Shown here: piece after piece, positions 11,436 through 27,000 of the stretch
Layout: each line of letters begins with the position of its first letter
Position numbering within the stretch: position 1 is the first letter of the stretch
Translations under genes and position numbers: made by a program
DNA from: Lingula anatina
Lineage: Eukaryota; Brachiopoda; Lingulata; Lingulida; Lingulidae
Assembly (NCBI RefSeq): GCF_001039355.2
Contig: NW_019774859.1
Location: 186,001-250,000 of the forward strand
DNA length: 64,000 nucleotides
Direction of reading: 5' to 3'
Notes under the pieces: model-generated
The model's input: only the letters and a program-made list of their open reading frames with translations
The model's database searches: none
What the model was told of the DNA's origin: nothing

Positions 11436-13051
11436 CACGACTCTACAGATACAAAGACACTGATATAATTGAACTGTTTATTTCCTTTGAATATGACAAA
11501 AGTGCCTTCCAGGGGAAGCAATGACATATTTGGGGTACTGGGTACGTGTTTCAAATAAGCCTGATCCCCTTATCAAAATCAATATATATACTATCTGGTG
11601 TTCAGTATAGAATGGATTGCCTAGATTTATTAGCAAAATGGTATCGAAATAACGATAGGAAAAGGACATACAAAAGTACGCCTTGCGCAGCTTATGCGAA
11701 CATCAGAATCTGTAAGACATGACTTCTGAATTGTAGAGTTGCGACGAGACATCGAAGGTGCCTTACAAGCTTACTGAACAAGTGCCGTTAGCTGTAAAAT
11801 ATTTCACTGACAAAAGGTATGGCAGCACGTTTCACACTGTAAAGTTCAAGTAGGCTTTATGTATATATTATCTCATGTAGTAACATCAATTAAATTACAA
11901 TTGCACAAATTATATAATATGCCTCTGTAAGCGATTGCTTGTAGTAACAAGAAATTTTCTAAAATGATCTGGAATTACAACAGAAAGCACAAATCCAAAA
12001 TTTAAATTGAACAAAATACAACTTATATAAGTGTGTCTTAGTCGCGTCTTTATTTTCCTGCTAACGTAAGTTATAAAAGAGACAATAAACTATCACCTAA
12101 TCCAATAGTGTATACTATGGGCCATTAAAGTTATACTATAAGCCATTAAAATATAAATCTATTACATGCAAAGCATAAAATATGATTAGCATAATGACAA
12201 AGTTAATGTTGCTATAAACAACACCAAAATATGATGAAGTTTACATTATGACATACACATAATCATAATACACTGCATACGCTACTGTCATCGTTTTAAA
12301 ATATATCCAATAATGAAGTATCCAGATGATAAACATGTAATAAATTATAAGTATACTTGTCTAAGCACATGAAAAATTAAAATACAGTCCATACCTTTCC
12401 AATATAAGTATAGAGTTACAACAATCGACAAATATACTTTTGATTTTATTCTAATTTCTATTCCTACTATGATAAAATAGTAAAAGAAAATATATGACTT
12501 ACAATTCACAACCATACAAAATGCAGCTCACTACGACACTAGGCACAACAGGGTAACCACACCAGGAAAAAAAATAGTGAACTGGGGTAAATATTATTGA
12601 AAGGGAAAAATTAGCTATTTCGGTAATCTGAAGTACCGTTGCCCCTTTTTCAAAATTAGTTCCCGGAGGCATAGACCTAAATACTAATAGATTTTAGATA
12701 CAGTTGTTTGTATTAAAATATATAAAGACATATGATTAACAGATTTTAAGAATATAACCTTTACAAGTATATACCTGTAAGGGGCTTGTAGAAGAAAGAA
12801 ACAATGATCCTACGTGAATTTCAAGCAAAGTCGTCATTGAGCATGAAGCCAATGTGATTAATAAAGTCGCCTCCATTTTGAGGGGTGCTACATGACCATG
12901 AACATTGTAAACATTCACTTGTAATAGAAACGTTAGTAAAGCTGGGGCATTTAGTAATTCATTAAAGAAATAATATGCCCCTGCTGACACACGTTGTACA
13001 CAAACGTACAGTAAACCTAATTCAGGGTAGGCTAATGTGTTAATCTATGTT
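11436..13051. other. Gene-free 3' flank of the giant minus-strand gene
   Basis: Very AT-rich. On the minus strand AATAAA signals occur at 12445-12450 and 12049-12054, which could end the transcript whose stop codon is at 13052. No other coding signal seen. Confidence 0.45.
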
Positions 13052-15002
13052 TTAATGTGTTTTTAAAAGTCTTAGTGGTAATTCGGCAGTGATCTCTTCC
13101 CCAAGCGTAGAGTCTAATAAAGCTTTCCACACTTCTTGTTCCTGATCCGTGGAGTCCATCCAGTCCACAGAATAACCGTTGTACTCCCCTACAGTATAAG
13201 AATTCAAAACATTATTACGCCCAGAAAGGAAATAGGAACTAATTATTTGATAAACGAATTGCATATTTTCGTTAAGTACAAAAATCTTTACATTTTGCAT
13301 GGCGACAATTATTAAAACCATAAATAGAAAAATATTTTAATGTGGATTAAAAAGGGTAATTTACATGTATTATACAAACCTGTTCCCCTGTTAAGCCGGA
13401 TTCCTCCGACTGGAGCATCCTGTCCAACTCTAAAATATTCCTTAATGTTCAGTTGCAAACATTTTTTTCTTAAAACATCAACAGAAGAAACGCTAAATTC
13501 GAATTCCTCTCTCCAAGCAGGATTGTGTCCCGTGATTGCCTTCGTTTTAAGTGCCTTTCTGTTTCCTTTTGGATAGACAATTCTGCAAATATTAAAACGT
13601 GTTCGTACTTGCATATATAAAATCAATTCAAAACTGTTTGGTTAATAATTACTCCATTGAAATAAATTTCACTTATCGCCATTATGTATGAATGTCCCAT
13701 TCATACTTCAGTTGTACAAGATGTTTCATATAATAAGCACCGCCATAATAAAAACTGATACGATTCAAATGGAATCTCAATCAGACCTACAGTTCTGGAC
13801 AAATAAGTAGTTCTCACTTGAGCGTATACAGTTAGATATCTTAATAGCTCTCCAAACCTTTGCCTTGACTAAAGCTTGTTGCAAAATTCGGCGTATTTGT
13901 AAAATGTGTCTTCACGATTATTTTCATTTGTTAACCTATGTTTGATTAGCTCACAACTGTCAGCTTTATTAAATATATTTCATTCCAGATACCAAAGCTA
14001 AGTTGGCTAATGGTACATAAAATGCACATAATTCCGGTGAAGATAACTATACCAGTTTTTCATTTTTACAGCACGCATCCCCTCAAACCTCAGAAATCTG
14101 ATGTTCAAAAGTGATTTCCTCAGAGGTAAATAAGTTCATTAAATTAAAAGATCACCGACACATGTCACCAAATTACAAGCATGCTTCATCGTAAGAACAC
14201 AGAGAGAAAGAGAGTGATTTTTTTAAATTCCTTTCCTGTGCAGTATGTATATACATATGTATGTTCCAATTATTTCAGCCCTTCTGGGCCTCTTCAGAGT
14301 TTTTTTCGGTATGTATATTATGATATCATTGTTGTTAAGTGTTGCTTCATAGTAGTGACGTTACAATCACATTTGGAGAAACAATAATATTGATTGTTGA
14401 ATACAAGTGCGCTATATCACATTGGCCTACATACTTATACATTTATTAACTGAAGTAAGTGCTGCTTGATACAGAATGTTGTTAGACAAACATTCCCCAC
14501 GTAGAGGACACTTGTTTGGCCTCTTTTGAGGGTGAAACATATATATACTAATATTATCCTGCCTTACTTACCCAGAGCAATAAGTGTCAAATTTACTCGT
14601 TCGTCTAGTGTTAGGAAGGGCCCTTGCGCCCTTCACGACAACCACCAGGCTAAGATGGCCATGTCCTGCTTCTGCACCTTCGGAAACTTTGCCTTCCTTT
14701 TTGATCAATTTTAGACTGAATGATATGCGCTTGAAAAGAATAATTAACATATGTAAGCATTGGTGTCCAAGTGATTAACTGTACCTCAACGATAATGTTG
14801 ATTATTCAATAAAAATTAACTTCATAACAAGAACAACAACAGGAAATGAATCAACGAAGATAATTTGGAAGACAGTCAGAAAATATCTCTGGATCCGCCC
14901 CTGATTATTGATCAGAAGAAACATTACAGACTAATGTTTACAAACGGACAGATAATACACATACCGCTTCTGGTTTTGCACTTGCACCAGTCGGTCCCGG
15001 AT
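13052..15002 (-). CDS. Hinge exon and C-terminal C2 domain
   Basis: Exons 14965-15002 (hinge, DPGPTGASAKPEA), 14572-14696, 13380-13582 and 13052-13188 with stop TAA. The middle exons give a C2 fold: GHLSLVVVVKGARAL (strand 1), SKFDTYC at the usual SDPYV site, HNPAWREEFEF (the NP-x-W-x-E-x-F signature), and LNIKEYFRVGQDAPVG at calcium loop 3. Of the five canonical calcium-binding aspartates only the one in KFDTYC is evident. Loop 3 has E and F where D and D are expected. A calcium-independent membrane or protein-binding role is therefore more likely. The phases run 0 to 2, 2 to 1, then stop. Confidence 0.72.
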
Positions 15003-17961
15003 CTGAAAATATTTTAATCATATATTAAACACGAATAGATTTAAAGTATTTCTGTACACGTTACTGGTACAACAATAAAAAAATCCACCTTTCGGCACAT
15101 AATTTCATAAGTTGTGTCATGCACTCAGTTACAATAACAGTTACAACAACAGCCATAGCTCTTTCCAACACTTTTATCTCCATGGGTATGCACATGTGAG
15201 TCCTAATACCCTTGAAGGGGAACTGGGAACTAACATATAAAATGACATGCAAAAGGCACACTTTGTAAATGCAACATGTTCTGCCAAACAATAGTAGTTA
15301 TAGTAGAAAAGACAACAGAATAACAAATATAACTGAACAACAAATACAAAAGATCTCAACTGAGTCCATACACGGTGCATAACTACTGTGCATAAGATAT
15401 CCAGAAAATTTATCACCAAAAAACAATTGGATACTAAACCCAGAGAACAGTAACATGATATGAAGAAGTAAAGGGACAAAAATATATAATTCAGTTTACC
15501 TGCTGGCGGTTTAGCAGTTGTCAAACATTCCCATTCAGTAGTTTCACTCTTCTGGGGTCCAAGATTTGCCCATATTTTCCCAGAATACCTGGTATTTACA
15601 GAGAGGTTTTTAAATATATGCTTGCGTGTGTCGCCAGGGAGTACCACACTTNAGTAACATGATATGAAGAAGTAAAGGGACAAAAATATATAATTCAGTT
15701 TACCTGCTGGCGGTTTAGCAGTTGTCAAACATTCCCATTCAGTAGTTTCACTCTTCTGGGGTCCAAGATTTGCCCATATTTTCCCAGAATACCTGGTATT
15801 TACAGAGAGGTTTTTAAATGTATGCTTGCGTGTGTCGCCAGGGAGTACCACACTTAGCCTCTCATCTTCATCATGTTGACTTTGGCAAGTGATCTCAAAG
15901 CTTTCAGCATTTCCCTTATACTGGCTCCAAGATAACAATATGGCGGTGCTGTCAGGCTGGGCTGTGATGATAGGCACATCAAGTGCTGTTATTGGGCAAA
16001 GAAAAACAATCGATGTAATTGATGTGTAATTAAAACCTAACTCGTAAGATACACGATAGTCCATCGGTGCGTCCCTCAACTTAACATACATATATATATG
16101 GACAGGTCTATTTTTTCAGAATAAATTAATAAATTAGCGAAAATAAAAATGGAATATATACATTTATGCTGTATACTTGTACTCTCTTAATCATGTTGGA
16201 ATAAGTAATACACGACATAACCGGACCATACCTGTTGTAAATGCGAACGTGTATATCTCACTTTCTTTTTTGTGGCGTACGCAGCATAGTGCAATGGTAT
16301 AGTTAGTTCCAGGGATAAGATTAGCCAATTCATAGCTCGATTCAGTGCCACGTATCATTTTAGTCACTGGTTCACCTTTGTCTGTTTTGTATTCAAGGCG
16401 GTAGTGATCCACAACACCCGCAGGAGGTTTCCAACTAATGGGGGCCGATTCCGCAGCTGGACTACCCACAAGTTTTACAGCGTCTGGTTGGCCTGGGCCT
16501 ATTGGAGTTGAAATTTATATACAAATATCGGACAGGGCATTTGATTCCATGTTAACAGTGAACAGCGTATACAATGGCGTTACAAATACTTAAATGTGTC
16601 TGCATGGTTACGAAATTTCGGGTGTATTACGTTCAAGTTATGATTTTTCCTAAATACGGTAAACAACGTTGGGGATTTCACCTCACATAAGTATGCCCAG
16701 AATGGTTTTATTATTATCATTATTATTATTGTATAAACCTTCATGGAAGGGGGGAAGAACATTAGCATGTGATAATTGAATACCTACGTTTTATTTCAAA
16801 GATTCAAAGCAATATCAAAACTCAGGCGCTCATAAGCACAAACGAAGCTGTGTTATCAACTCCAGATTACTTACGTGTGGTGAATTCTGTTGTGGTTCTG
16901 GCTTCAGAGTCAGCACCGTCAATCACAGTTGATACTGCCACCATGTACTCCGTCCCAGGTTCCAAATCTGTCAGCTTCAGGTTGGGTACATATGTGCCCT
17001 TCGTAAACCGCTTCGCCCCTGATTTCTCTTTATAATCAACACGATATTCTACAGTCCCTGCAATACCGTTATCTGCCCACGACAAATTAGCTGTTGTTTC
17101 TGATATACAGCCTACATGTATACTTCCTGGTTTAATGGGATCTAAAAGCAGCAAATCAAATCTGACACTTTAAAAAGTTTTCAGTCAATTTATATAGCAA
17201 TGCATGTTACTAAAACTTTAACCAGACAGCCAAGGCTGATGAACCTTGCATGTCTTAGTCTGAAGAATAAAGCGCGAAGATGAAAGGATGTTTAAAGGAA
17301 AATAAAAATGTATAACGGGACATTATTAACTTGATTTTTTTTGCTTTAAAAACACAACTGGAACCTTACTGCAGGTGAGGCTGTAACATACCTGTTGCTG
17401 CTGACCAATTTGTCTTGTCGCTGGTTTTATCTCCGCACACCAGTTCAACATAGCCTTCAATACGTGTGTTTGGCATCAGAGAATATATCAACAGCTGCTG
17501 GGGTTGTCTCGTAGATAAACGTTCAGTTATTTTCTGAGTAAAGCCAGGTATACGATATGTGACTACTGCATCGGTGACATCTGGTTCATCCTCCTTTCTA
17601 CTCCATTTGAGTTTGATTGAATCTGGTGCAGCATCAATATTGCCAATCCACGGCGGTGATGGAACTAGGTGGAAGAAGCGGAAATTGAGAAAGGGAACCG
17701 GAATAAGATGTCTTATAACAGTGTGTATTTTCATGGTTTATACACAAATTGCATCGCTGACGGATGTAAATATATTCTATTGTTTTTACAAAACCTAAAT
17801 TAAACAATTTAATCAGAATTGAAATAAATATATGCCTATATATGCAATTACAAATAACGATGAATACTTACAAAAAACAAGCTATTGGAATGGGCCGATA
17901 TGGGCTAAACCTTATATTATGCAGGTATGGGCCTGTTCCGATATACAGACAGACATATTCC

Positions 17962-17999
<38 letters not shown>

Positions 18000-18028
18000 G
18001 TCGCGAGGTGGGAGATTGGAATATATAC

Positions 18029-18092
<64 letters not shown>

Positions 18093-21000
18093 AATTTCCC
18101 CATCACGCCTTACCTGTATAAAACGTTTTCCTATCGCCACCTTGGCTTTCGCGCCCTTCAACACTGGATTTCACTTCCACGATGTACTTGGTCCCTTGTT
18201 TAAGGTCAATAATTGATCCCTTGACTGCAGGATACTGAACCGTGGTCTTGCGCTTTGCTGATGGGTTGTGAGCAGGCCAAAATAGGATATCATAACTCTT
18301 GACCTTTCCATGACTAGGCGGCCTCCAGGACACGTCGGCATAGGTGGAAAACCCTTGCACTTGTACATTACTTACAGCAGGTGGCTCTGAAATAATAAAA
18401 TAAAATCACAAGTGCATTCTTCTCGCAGTAAGTCCTGTGTAAATACTCAATAAACCACATGTTTTGCTTTAACCCATAAAAAAAGGGAAAGCAGGGCTAT
18501 AGAAACCAGAGAGAAGATTCAACGGATGTATCATTTAATTGCGTATTCATAGTTATAATTCCATTTAAGAATTAAAATCAACAGTATGATTCAGGCATAC
18601 TTGAGCCATAATAACTTTATGTTGAGTGACTGTTTAGCGTAATCGTAACAAAATTGCCAGGAATATGCACATATACAACCTGCAACAATGTTTACCACAA
18701 GGTCAATTTTTTTCTTTGTATAAACACTATATGTACAATCCGGAACCAATAAATGGCAATAATAAAACAAGTGCAATCTAAACAAAGCCATGGGTTTCTC
18801 TTGCTACTATTCTATCATTACCAAACACTACAAAATGCTTGACAATAAGTTATTTACCGGTGCTAAACGATGCCTCCTTGAAACCGTCACTCCTCGTTCC
18901 TTGAAAGACGGTCTTCACTTGTACCATGTACTGTGACCCTGGTGTTAATGACTTAAGTGTTGTCTCCAAGGTTTTAGAAGACACTGTCAGGCAGTCTTCA
19001 GATCCTCGAGAGGTCACTTCCCAATACCTGATTTCAAAAGTGATGCTCCCGTCCTCCAGTTTATCTGAATAGGTCCACGATATGTTTGCTGTATTCGCCC
19101 CGGGGTTGACAGATATACCCGTGGGGGGCAAAGGAGCTGTAAATGTACACAACAATTTATATGGGGATATGATCTATCTGTGTATCTATAAAATGTAGGG
19201 TTCCCTACTTGTTTAATCAAATTTAATGGTGAGAGCATATTACATTGTCTATTTTCATGTGTTTTTTCAAAATGGATTAAATGCAGCAGTTTTGACAAAC
19301 TGATTAAAATGGGGATTTTTTTTGGTTTTCAAAATGTATACACAGTACATATACCTGTATGAAAATTGTGAGACCTGACATCACTTTCATTTGGTCCTTT
19401 TACCGTCAAGACGTCTACACGGTAGGAAGTGGCAGGGCGGAGACCAGGGAACTTTATGCTGAGTTCCTTTGTTTTTTTCTCAGTTGTTTTTTTAGTTGCC
19501 AAGTCTGTGAGAGTGACGACGATGTTGTCATACTGGCCTCTCGGCTTCTCCCATTCAATGTTGGCCGACACAGCAGATACTAACGTGTGGTAAACCGTTG
19601 CTGGAGGAACAAGCTCTGCAAAAAAGTTGAATTCCAACTGAATATGAGGAACTGGCTGCAATGGCGTTGGGTTAGGCTTTTTATCAACAATGATATATAA
19701 CTTTTCGTAATATTAAATTATATGTGACTTATTGATCATACCATACCCTCTACTTTTCTACAATTTGGATTTCAAGCTCAACGCTGGTTCACCTGAAGAA
19801 GGCGACAATAATTTTTTTGATGAAGTCAAAAGGTCGTGATCTCCGTTTCAAACGTAAGATCCAGTGTGAGAATCACTTGTCTATATCTCAGTGTTTTACA
19901 ACTGAACAAAATTGCACTCTCATAAAAACGATAATACTATTCCTAATACTTATTATTTCTAGTTATTGAGCAAGCGTTTAACGTGTCTGCTACGATGTAC
20001 ACTGCATTTCCCTATACTTGTATTCCTAATGTGAACCCCAAAACGGCATACATGTTCAGCAATCATGAGTTCATCGTGAGAAACACCTCGAAATACTGAC
20101 ATAGTGTTCATCCTGATCACAACATGCCATGACCCCACAAAATTACGTTTACAATTCAGATATTATTTGAAAAAAATATACTACGACTTTTAAATAATTC
20201 ACGTCTATAAGGAACCATATAGTGGAGGACACCATTATATAGAAATATTTCCAAACTGGGCCCAGTAACTCGAAAGCATCGCACATTGCGACCGAGCTCA
20301 AGCGTCTTGATTCCATAACTCGCCCATACTCGCCCCATATAATACATTGTAGCCTCTTATGTAATATCGCTATTCGCAATACGCGATGCTTTCGAGTTAG
20401 GGACCCTGGTCTAATACATACATTCCTGCAAACAACCCCGTACATTGAAAAAAATATATAAACGTTTATGCCTGTATTATGGAGAAGTACCTATACATTG
20501 GTTTTTCTAATAATATACTTACCAGTCATGATATCAATCGGACCACTTGTGCTTGATTTGTCTCCACAGTGGAAAGTGACTTCTAGTATATACGTGGTGC
20601 CTGGGCGGAGATTATGTATGCTGGCGGTGGTCGCAGATACGTCAGTCATATCAGGCAACTGTGAAGGATTTGTATCTCCTTTTTGCCAATACTTAATCGT
20701 GATTTTGTCTACACCTGGTTCATTTATCTTGAGCCATTTCACTGTCAAGTCAGTCGCTGATGCTTCGTATCTAACGATTGGTTTTGATGGTACTGTAATC
20801 AAGGTTTAATATGTATTATGCAGTATTTGGCGGAGAATAAAACCCAGATGTTCCACGATACCCATATGACTTAGAAGGTCTTGTGATCTAAGGCTCTGTA
20901 ACAACATTTAAGCACTGGCTTGTTAAATGATTGGTGCGACAACAAGAAAGAACATTTAGTTTCATTTTCATATGGCATAAGTTGCAAGTCTGTTTTAACA

Positions 21001-24000
21001 GCTTTGTGAAGTTCTGGAAACAACTAAACAGGCATTAGTACAGGATACCTGTTTAAATTGTATACAAAACTTAAACTGCATAATGTTTGTCTATTTACAA
21101 AGTTCATAATAACTGGTTTACCTGTATGTATTGTCAGCGTAACTGGATCACTCTTGACCTCCAAGTCCTTCTGATAATAACTTATGCTCCTCACCTCCAC
21201 ATTATAAACACGCCCAGATTGCCATTCGAACAAATCTGCCCTCTCGTTTGAAATCTTTGTGTTGCTTACAAAGTACCGAAATTGGTACACTTTAGTCTCG
21301 TAGAGTTTATAAAGTACTTCATAGCAATCCTTTCTGCCATCACATGTGAATCGTAAGACAAGGATTTTACTGGATAGATCACATTCAATGCGCGGCTTTT
21401 CAGGCTCTAGAAAAGATAGGGCAATAAATAGTTAAAACAATGTTTATCATGTTAATTACTAAAACAATAAATCGTATACAGTAAATATTTTCACGTGTTC
21501 ATAATATACTACCCAAAGAAGGTTTAAAGACCAAATATTTAAGATGCAAAAGTTTGAACAATGCGTAATGTTTATAAAATTTTGCCATTCTAGGACCAAA
21601 CCATCATTCCGTATTGGATGACAAATTTCTATTTAATCTGTAATAATGGAATAAAATTAACTTTGTACACATTTAAAGTAATAATGATAATAATAATAAT
21701 AATGATTTTTTATGGAGTGAAATACGTAAAAAGTTGGACAAGACTCTTCGGCCTCCTAACTTCCTGGGGTTGTAAAATTATAAAATCAAGTAACTGAATA
21801 GCATTACAAGAGCTTTGACTGACACATCCTATACCCATGCCACAACGCCGTGGTTTGTCTCTGGAGGAAAGAGGGAGACATATAGACAGGCTTTGACATG
21901 TAGGACACTGTCAGAAGACTAGATACATGTATAAGTCCTTCAGTAATTTACAGACTGAGTTAATGGGTAACGCTAACAGGGAGTAATCCAACAAACATAG
22001 GCCAGTTCCACCTTGTGTCACAAACCAAACTCGGGACTATTTTCTTTACTTGTATCTCATATGAAACTTTTTAGTCACTACTAGAGCACTGCAAATATCC
22101 CCCAGAAGGGCCACTCACACTACCATTAATGACTGATAGAAACCGTTGTAAGCCGTCTATCGTCAATACAGAAACCAAACCAATAGGCTTTCATAAGTAT
22201 TGAGGGAAAATGCGATGAAGCAAAGATGAAACACATAAGCGATAGCACATGAAGACAGTGGAGAAATTAAATCAAGGCGCTGACTGACAAAACAATTAAA
22301 ACAACAACCTGCAAAATCTGGCCAATAATGATCGAATGCAATGGGGATAAAAAGGATCTGTGGAGACAATCAATTTGCTTCTTCAATCTGTGACGTGACT
22401 TCGTTTGTATGGGACCGAATGTCTACGAGGAAGCAGGTACACTACCTGGAGATAAGGAGAAGGTCTTATTGAACAAATCATTAGGACAAGATGAGATCCC
22501 AACCTGGATTGTACATGACTTTCCTTCGTATTCAGCTCCAATCCTTGCAATATTCAACACATCACTCAGAGAGGGCCATGTACCAGCCCCTTAACCAAGT
22601 GCACCCCACCAAAGCAATAGCAACATATTGTAGTGAACCATTAATTGTGCTGAATAGTGAGCCATTAATTGTACTGATAGTTTTCTAAATTTGCATACAT
22701 TAGGTACGCATATTTGTTTAAGTTTTAATTATTCAAATATATATAGACATGGCATGTTGCATGTCAGTTAGAGAAGTTCATTTAAAATGTAAATCAAGAT
22801 TTAATTTTAATGTATCTACAATTAAGTTAATGTATATAGGCATGACATGTTACATGTCAGTTATGGAAGTTCATTTGAAATGTACATTATAATAGAGTAT
22901 AAAAGTAGCGACCAAGCCACAGAGAGGGAGGGGATGTTGACTGAGAGATATAGAGACATAAGTGCCAAGCTGAAAATTTTGAACCCTTAGAAAATAAACG
23001 ATATTAGCATTAAGCTATTGAATTTGAATATCTAGTACCCCTAAACATTACAAATAAAAGAAACAAACTCTGTCCCCTTGCAAAGCAGGTTCAATTACTT
23101 ATGCCTTAAAATGGTTAGAAGCATGTGTACTGAAGAGCATACACTGAATCATTAATTAAGAAAAGTAAAAAAAAAAAAAACATTTGCATTCTCTGAGACA
23201 CTTTTGGAACGTCTATATCTCAAATGTTAGATCTGTTACATCTCCAAAGACTTTTATCTCACTGGTCCTTCGAAATTTTAATGTACAAACTCTAAATTAT
23301 CTTAAAGAAAATGACTGATATCATACATGTACTTTAATAAATTGAACCATTTTATGTTATTAAATTCTTTTAAGGAAACCGATTGATTTAATATTTTAAT
23401 ATTAATTGAACGATTTTGTGGCAATGAACTATTTTAAAGAGGCAGTTTAGATTTTACATTTAAATCACTGAATTCTTATTTTAGTTGCTTTCATAACTTA
23501 CATATACTATGCAACGTTTAATTACAAGAATAAACATTATTATTCTTAAGATATTGATACTCCAGGCAGTGCGACCAGTAATGGTGCGGTGGGTTTTCTC
23601 CCCCCTTAGCCTACATTATAAATGGCTATCTCACCGGATTCTGCTACAGAAATGAAAACCTGATAAGCATGTTATGTCATTCTCCTGTAAGCTAAGTCAT
23701 GGAACTATTCTACAATTAAACAATGTAAGTTCTCATCGTGCAAGTGTTTCTAAAAGAATTTCAGCTGCTGAGAAACGTCCACAGAAAGGAATTATTAACT
23801 GGTCTATTTTTACAGATATGCACCCTTATGGGATCACTTCAATCATTTCAGCGAAATCACCCCATGATCATATCAGAATTAAGATATTATAATAAGCTCG
23901 CTCAAAGCCTCGCTCAAGTAGAAATGTTCATTTCATGGCAGTCGCTCCAGACATTTATTACTCAATGGAGAGGCGTTGTGAAGCATGTTTGGTTACGACA

Positions 24001-27000
24001 GGCTGACAAGCATGATAGTGAGTGACTCTTGGGGGTGTCAATTTTATTTTTCACCTCCTTTTTTATATGGTCATTTGTATAATGATATTTGATAGTTAAG
24101 TCCAAACATTGTGCACACTTCTATAAAGAGATGGTCGATTTATTATAAAGTTATTGAGCAGTATAAACATATAAAATAGTTTCTGCTTTTCTTAATCGGA
24201 AGAGTTGTTTAGCTTAATAAAAATAACTTACTTGTTGCAACTTCGATGGTGTCACCTTTCTCGTCCCTTGCACCATCTACCTCAGCGCATACTCTTATGC
24301 GGTACTTCAATCCTGGCTGAAGGTTATCCAATATTTTAAAACGACCTTCTACTATATCCTTTTTTTCGCCACCGGACCACCACTTTGTGAAATAACCCAT
24401 TTCTTCATCTACAAGTTGATGATATAAAGCGTAGTGTTTTACTTTTCCGCCAGGAGGATTCCAGTTAAGGGTGATGGAGGTTGTTGTCACCACTAAATTT
24501 TCTTGTACGAATTCCGGGTTGCCAGGGGCTAAAATTAAAGAAAATTATCACAATATCATAAATATAGAATATACAGTATTATGTTTCTACATGCGATGTC
24601 TAACATTGTTCAATGAATTAATGAAGTGCATTTCATCTAATGGTATGTGTGCCCGTATGTCATGGACTTTGAGATAATGTCAAATAAGAACAGATGTGAA
24701 AGACAGACCTATCGTGATCGTTTTTAAAATCGTCTTGCTTGTTATTTCATTGCTGATGGCCGCTACACTGAAAACATAGGTTTCCCCCCTTTCAATAGTT
24801 TCCACTTTATGTCTGCAGGTCGTTGTGCGGGATATATTCTTATTTTCTCCCACCTCAACGGTGACATCGTATCTACAAATATCACCGTCAGGCTTTTCCC
24901 AAGATAATGTGTTGGTTAACGTATCCCATATAAGACCATGGACTGGTTCTGGATCTGTATAGAAAGAAAAAATATTATGGTACAGGTATGAGTACGTACG
25001 TAGGATGTTCAGCGCCTATGGTTGTAAAAAATCCATCTTTTATACATTTCTGCCCATTGGTATTACGAAACACATATACTTTCAACATATCTGGTCTAGT
25101 TATTTACCCAATTAAGTCAGCAATTGCTTAAGTGGTGCTGATAATGTTGCATTGGTTGACACCGAGTGGATGACTGATATATTACTTAAGTTTTAACAAA
25201 CCTTTACGACCAGATGTGGTATAGCTCCAGTGGCCAGTTTCATAAAATAACTAGAAAATGGTCAAAACTTTTAGACCAACAGTTTTGCCCCCTACATGTA
25301 TGAAACAAGATGTGTCTGCAGAAAATATCATTGTAAAGAAAATGGTTCATTGCATGAAAGCTTGTGTACCTGTTGCTCCTATGCAAAACACTTCTTTGCT
25401 TGTAGAGTGGCCGATTGTGTCTTTCCATCCAGTAACTTGAAGAGAGAATTCGTACTTTCTGCCTGGGACTAACCCAGTAACTTTCAGACTTTGAGCTTTA
25501 ACCTCCGTATCATTGTGGTATTCTTCGGTAGTTCTAAAACGTCGATATTTCACCGTGTATGACCAAGAAGCTGCCGCAATAGATGGCGGTGCATCCCACT
25601 GCAAATGTACTGAGCGTGTGGGTAAATCGCTTTGGATCTGTCGGAAATTTTCAGGACACGGAAGATCTGAAATTAAAACAAACATCTAAAAGTATTTCTG
25701 CTTAATAACAGTACACATTTAAAGAATATATACTTTAACAAACGAATATAGGCTATATAGTTGACTGTTCTTGCTATGTATATTTTGAATTGAGAAATAT
25801 TTAAAACACATCATATCATATCATATCATACCGAAAACTTTATTGTAGATCTAGTTCACATGTGTGCAATAAATCAGGGTTGTTGATGTAACCCAACCAC
25901 CATTGCAGCATATGGTGTGTGTTGAAAACTTGTGCGAAGAAATGATAAATCTACCTGTGGCTGCTACAAACTGAGAAGGATCGCCTCTCATCCCATTACT
26001 TATAGCATACACTTTGTAGCTATAGGGAACACCAGGCGATATGTTATCAATGATACAATTTGGAGTACTTGAGCTCAATGGTTGTCTTGTGGTTCGGTCT
26101 TCTCTTCCGTATTCTATTTCATATCCACTGACATTGCCTTCACTAGCACCCCAAGACAGAGATATTGATTCTGCACTAGTTGTCTGTTCTTTTTTTGTAA
26201 CTTCCCCAGGTTTACCCGGCTCTGGAATAAAATAAATACATAAAACATCACTTTGATTCCAACTCAATATATCAAATTACTGTATCAAATTCCTGCATAG
26301 TATAGATGTTTAATAAAGAGACATGCTTGTGTTTCGAATATCTACAACATAATGAAAACAAAATATAACCCTTTATTGAAAGTAAACTGTATGGATAGGT
26401 CATTGTGTACATACAGTAAAGATAAAATAGTAACGCTCACTTGTTGCCTGTGTCAGCTGTTGTGGCAGACTAGGATAACCGTGAGTTATCGCAAAAATTC
26501 GGATTTCATAATTTGTGCCAGGAACAAGCCTTTCTAAATTGCACTTGCTTTGCACAGTTTCGGTTTGTTCATAGCTTGCATCACGTGCCTTTTCTTCATC
26601 GTTGTCTAGAATTTCTAGATTTTTTTCTGACGCCGGTTCATCATTGTTACTTCCCTGTAGAAGTAGTTTTGTCTGAGTATCTGCACTGCCGTCGTCTTGA
26701 TTGTCAGTGACAGTTACTTGAGCACTTCTGTACATGATAATATAATTATGGACAGCTCCTGCAGCTGGCATCCATTGCAAGTATAAACCTTTGTTGCTTG
26801 CTACAAGGGTACCTGTTACAATAGTACCGGGCATTGCGGGCGCTGTAAAGTAGGATTAAATTCTGAACTTATATTTAAAAGTGTACCGTACTTAACCTTT
26901 ACCTCACAAATGTACAGGTTATCTAATAACACAACCTTTAGGATATCATTTCAATGAACGAAGTGTACGAATAAGATGAACTGAATAAAAAATCGCACTG

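Noticed and set aside
15504-15651. A 34th FN3 exon fragment
   Set aside because: It is a near-exact copy of part of exon 33 ending at an N, best explained by a contig overlap.
17832-18216. Overlapping ORFs of 98-124 codons on both strands
   Set aside because: They are translations of (CA)n and (TA)n microsatellites.
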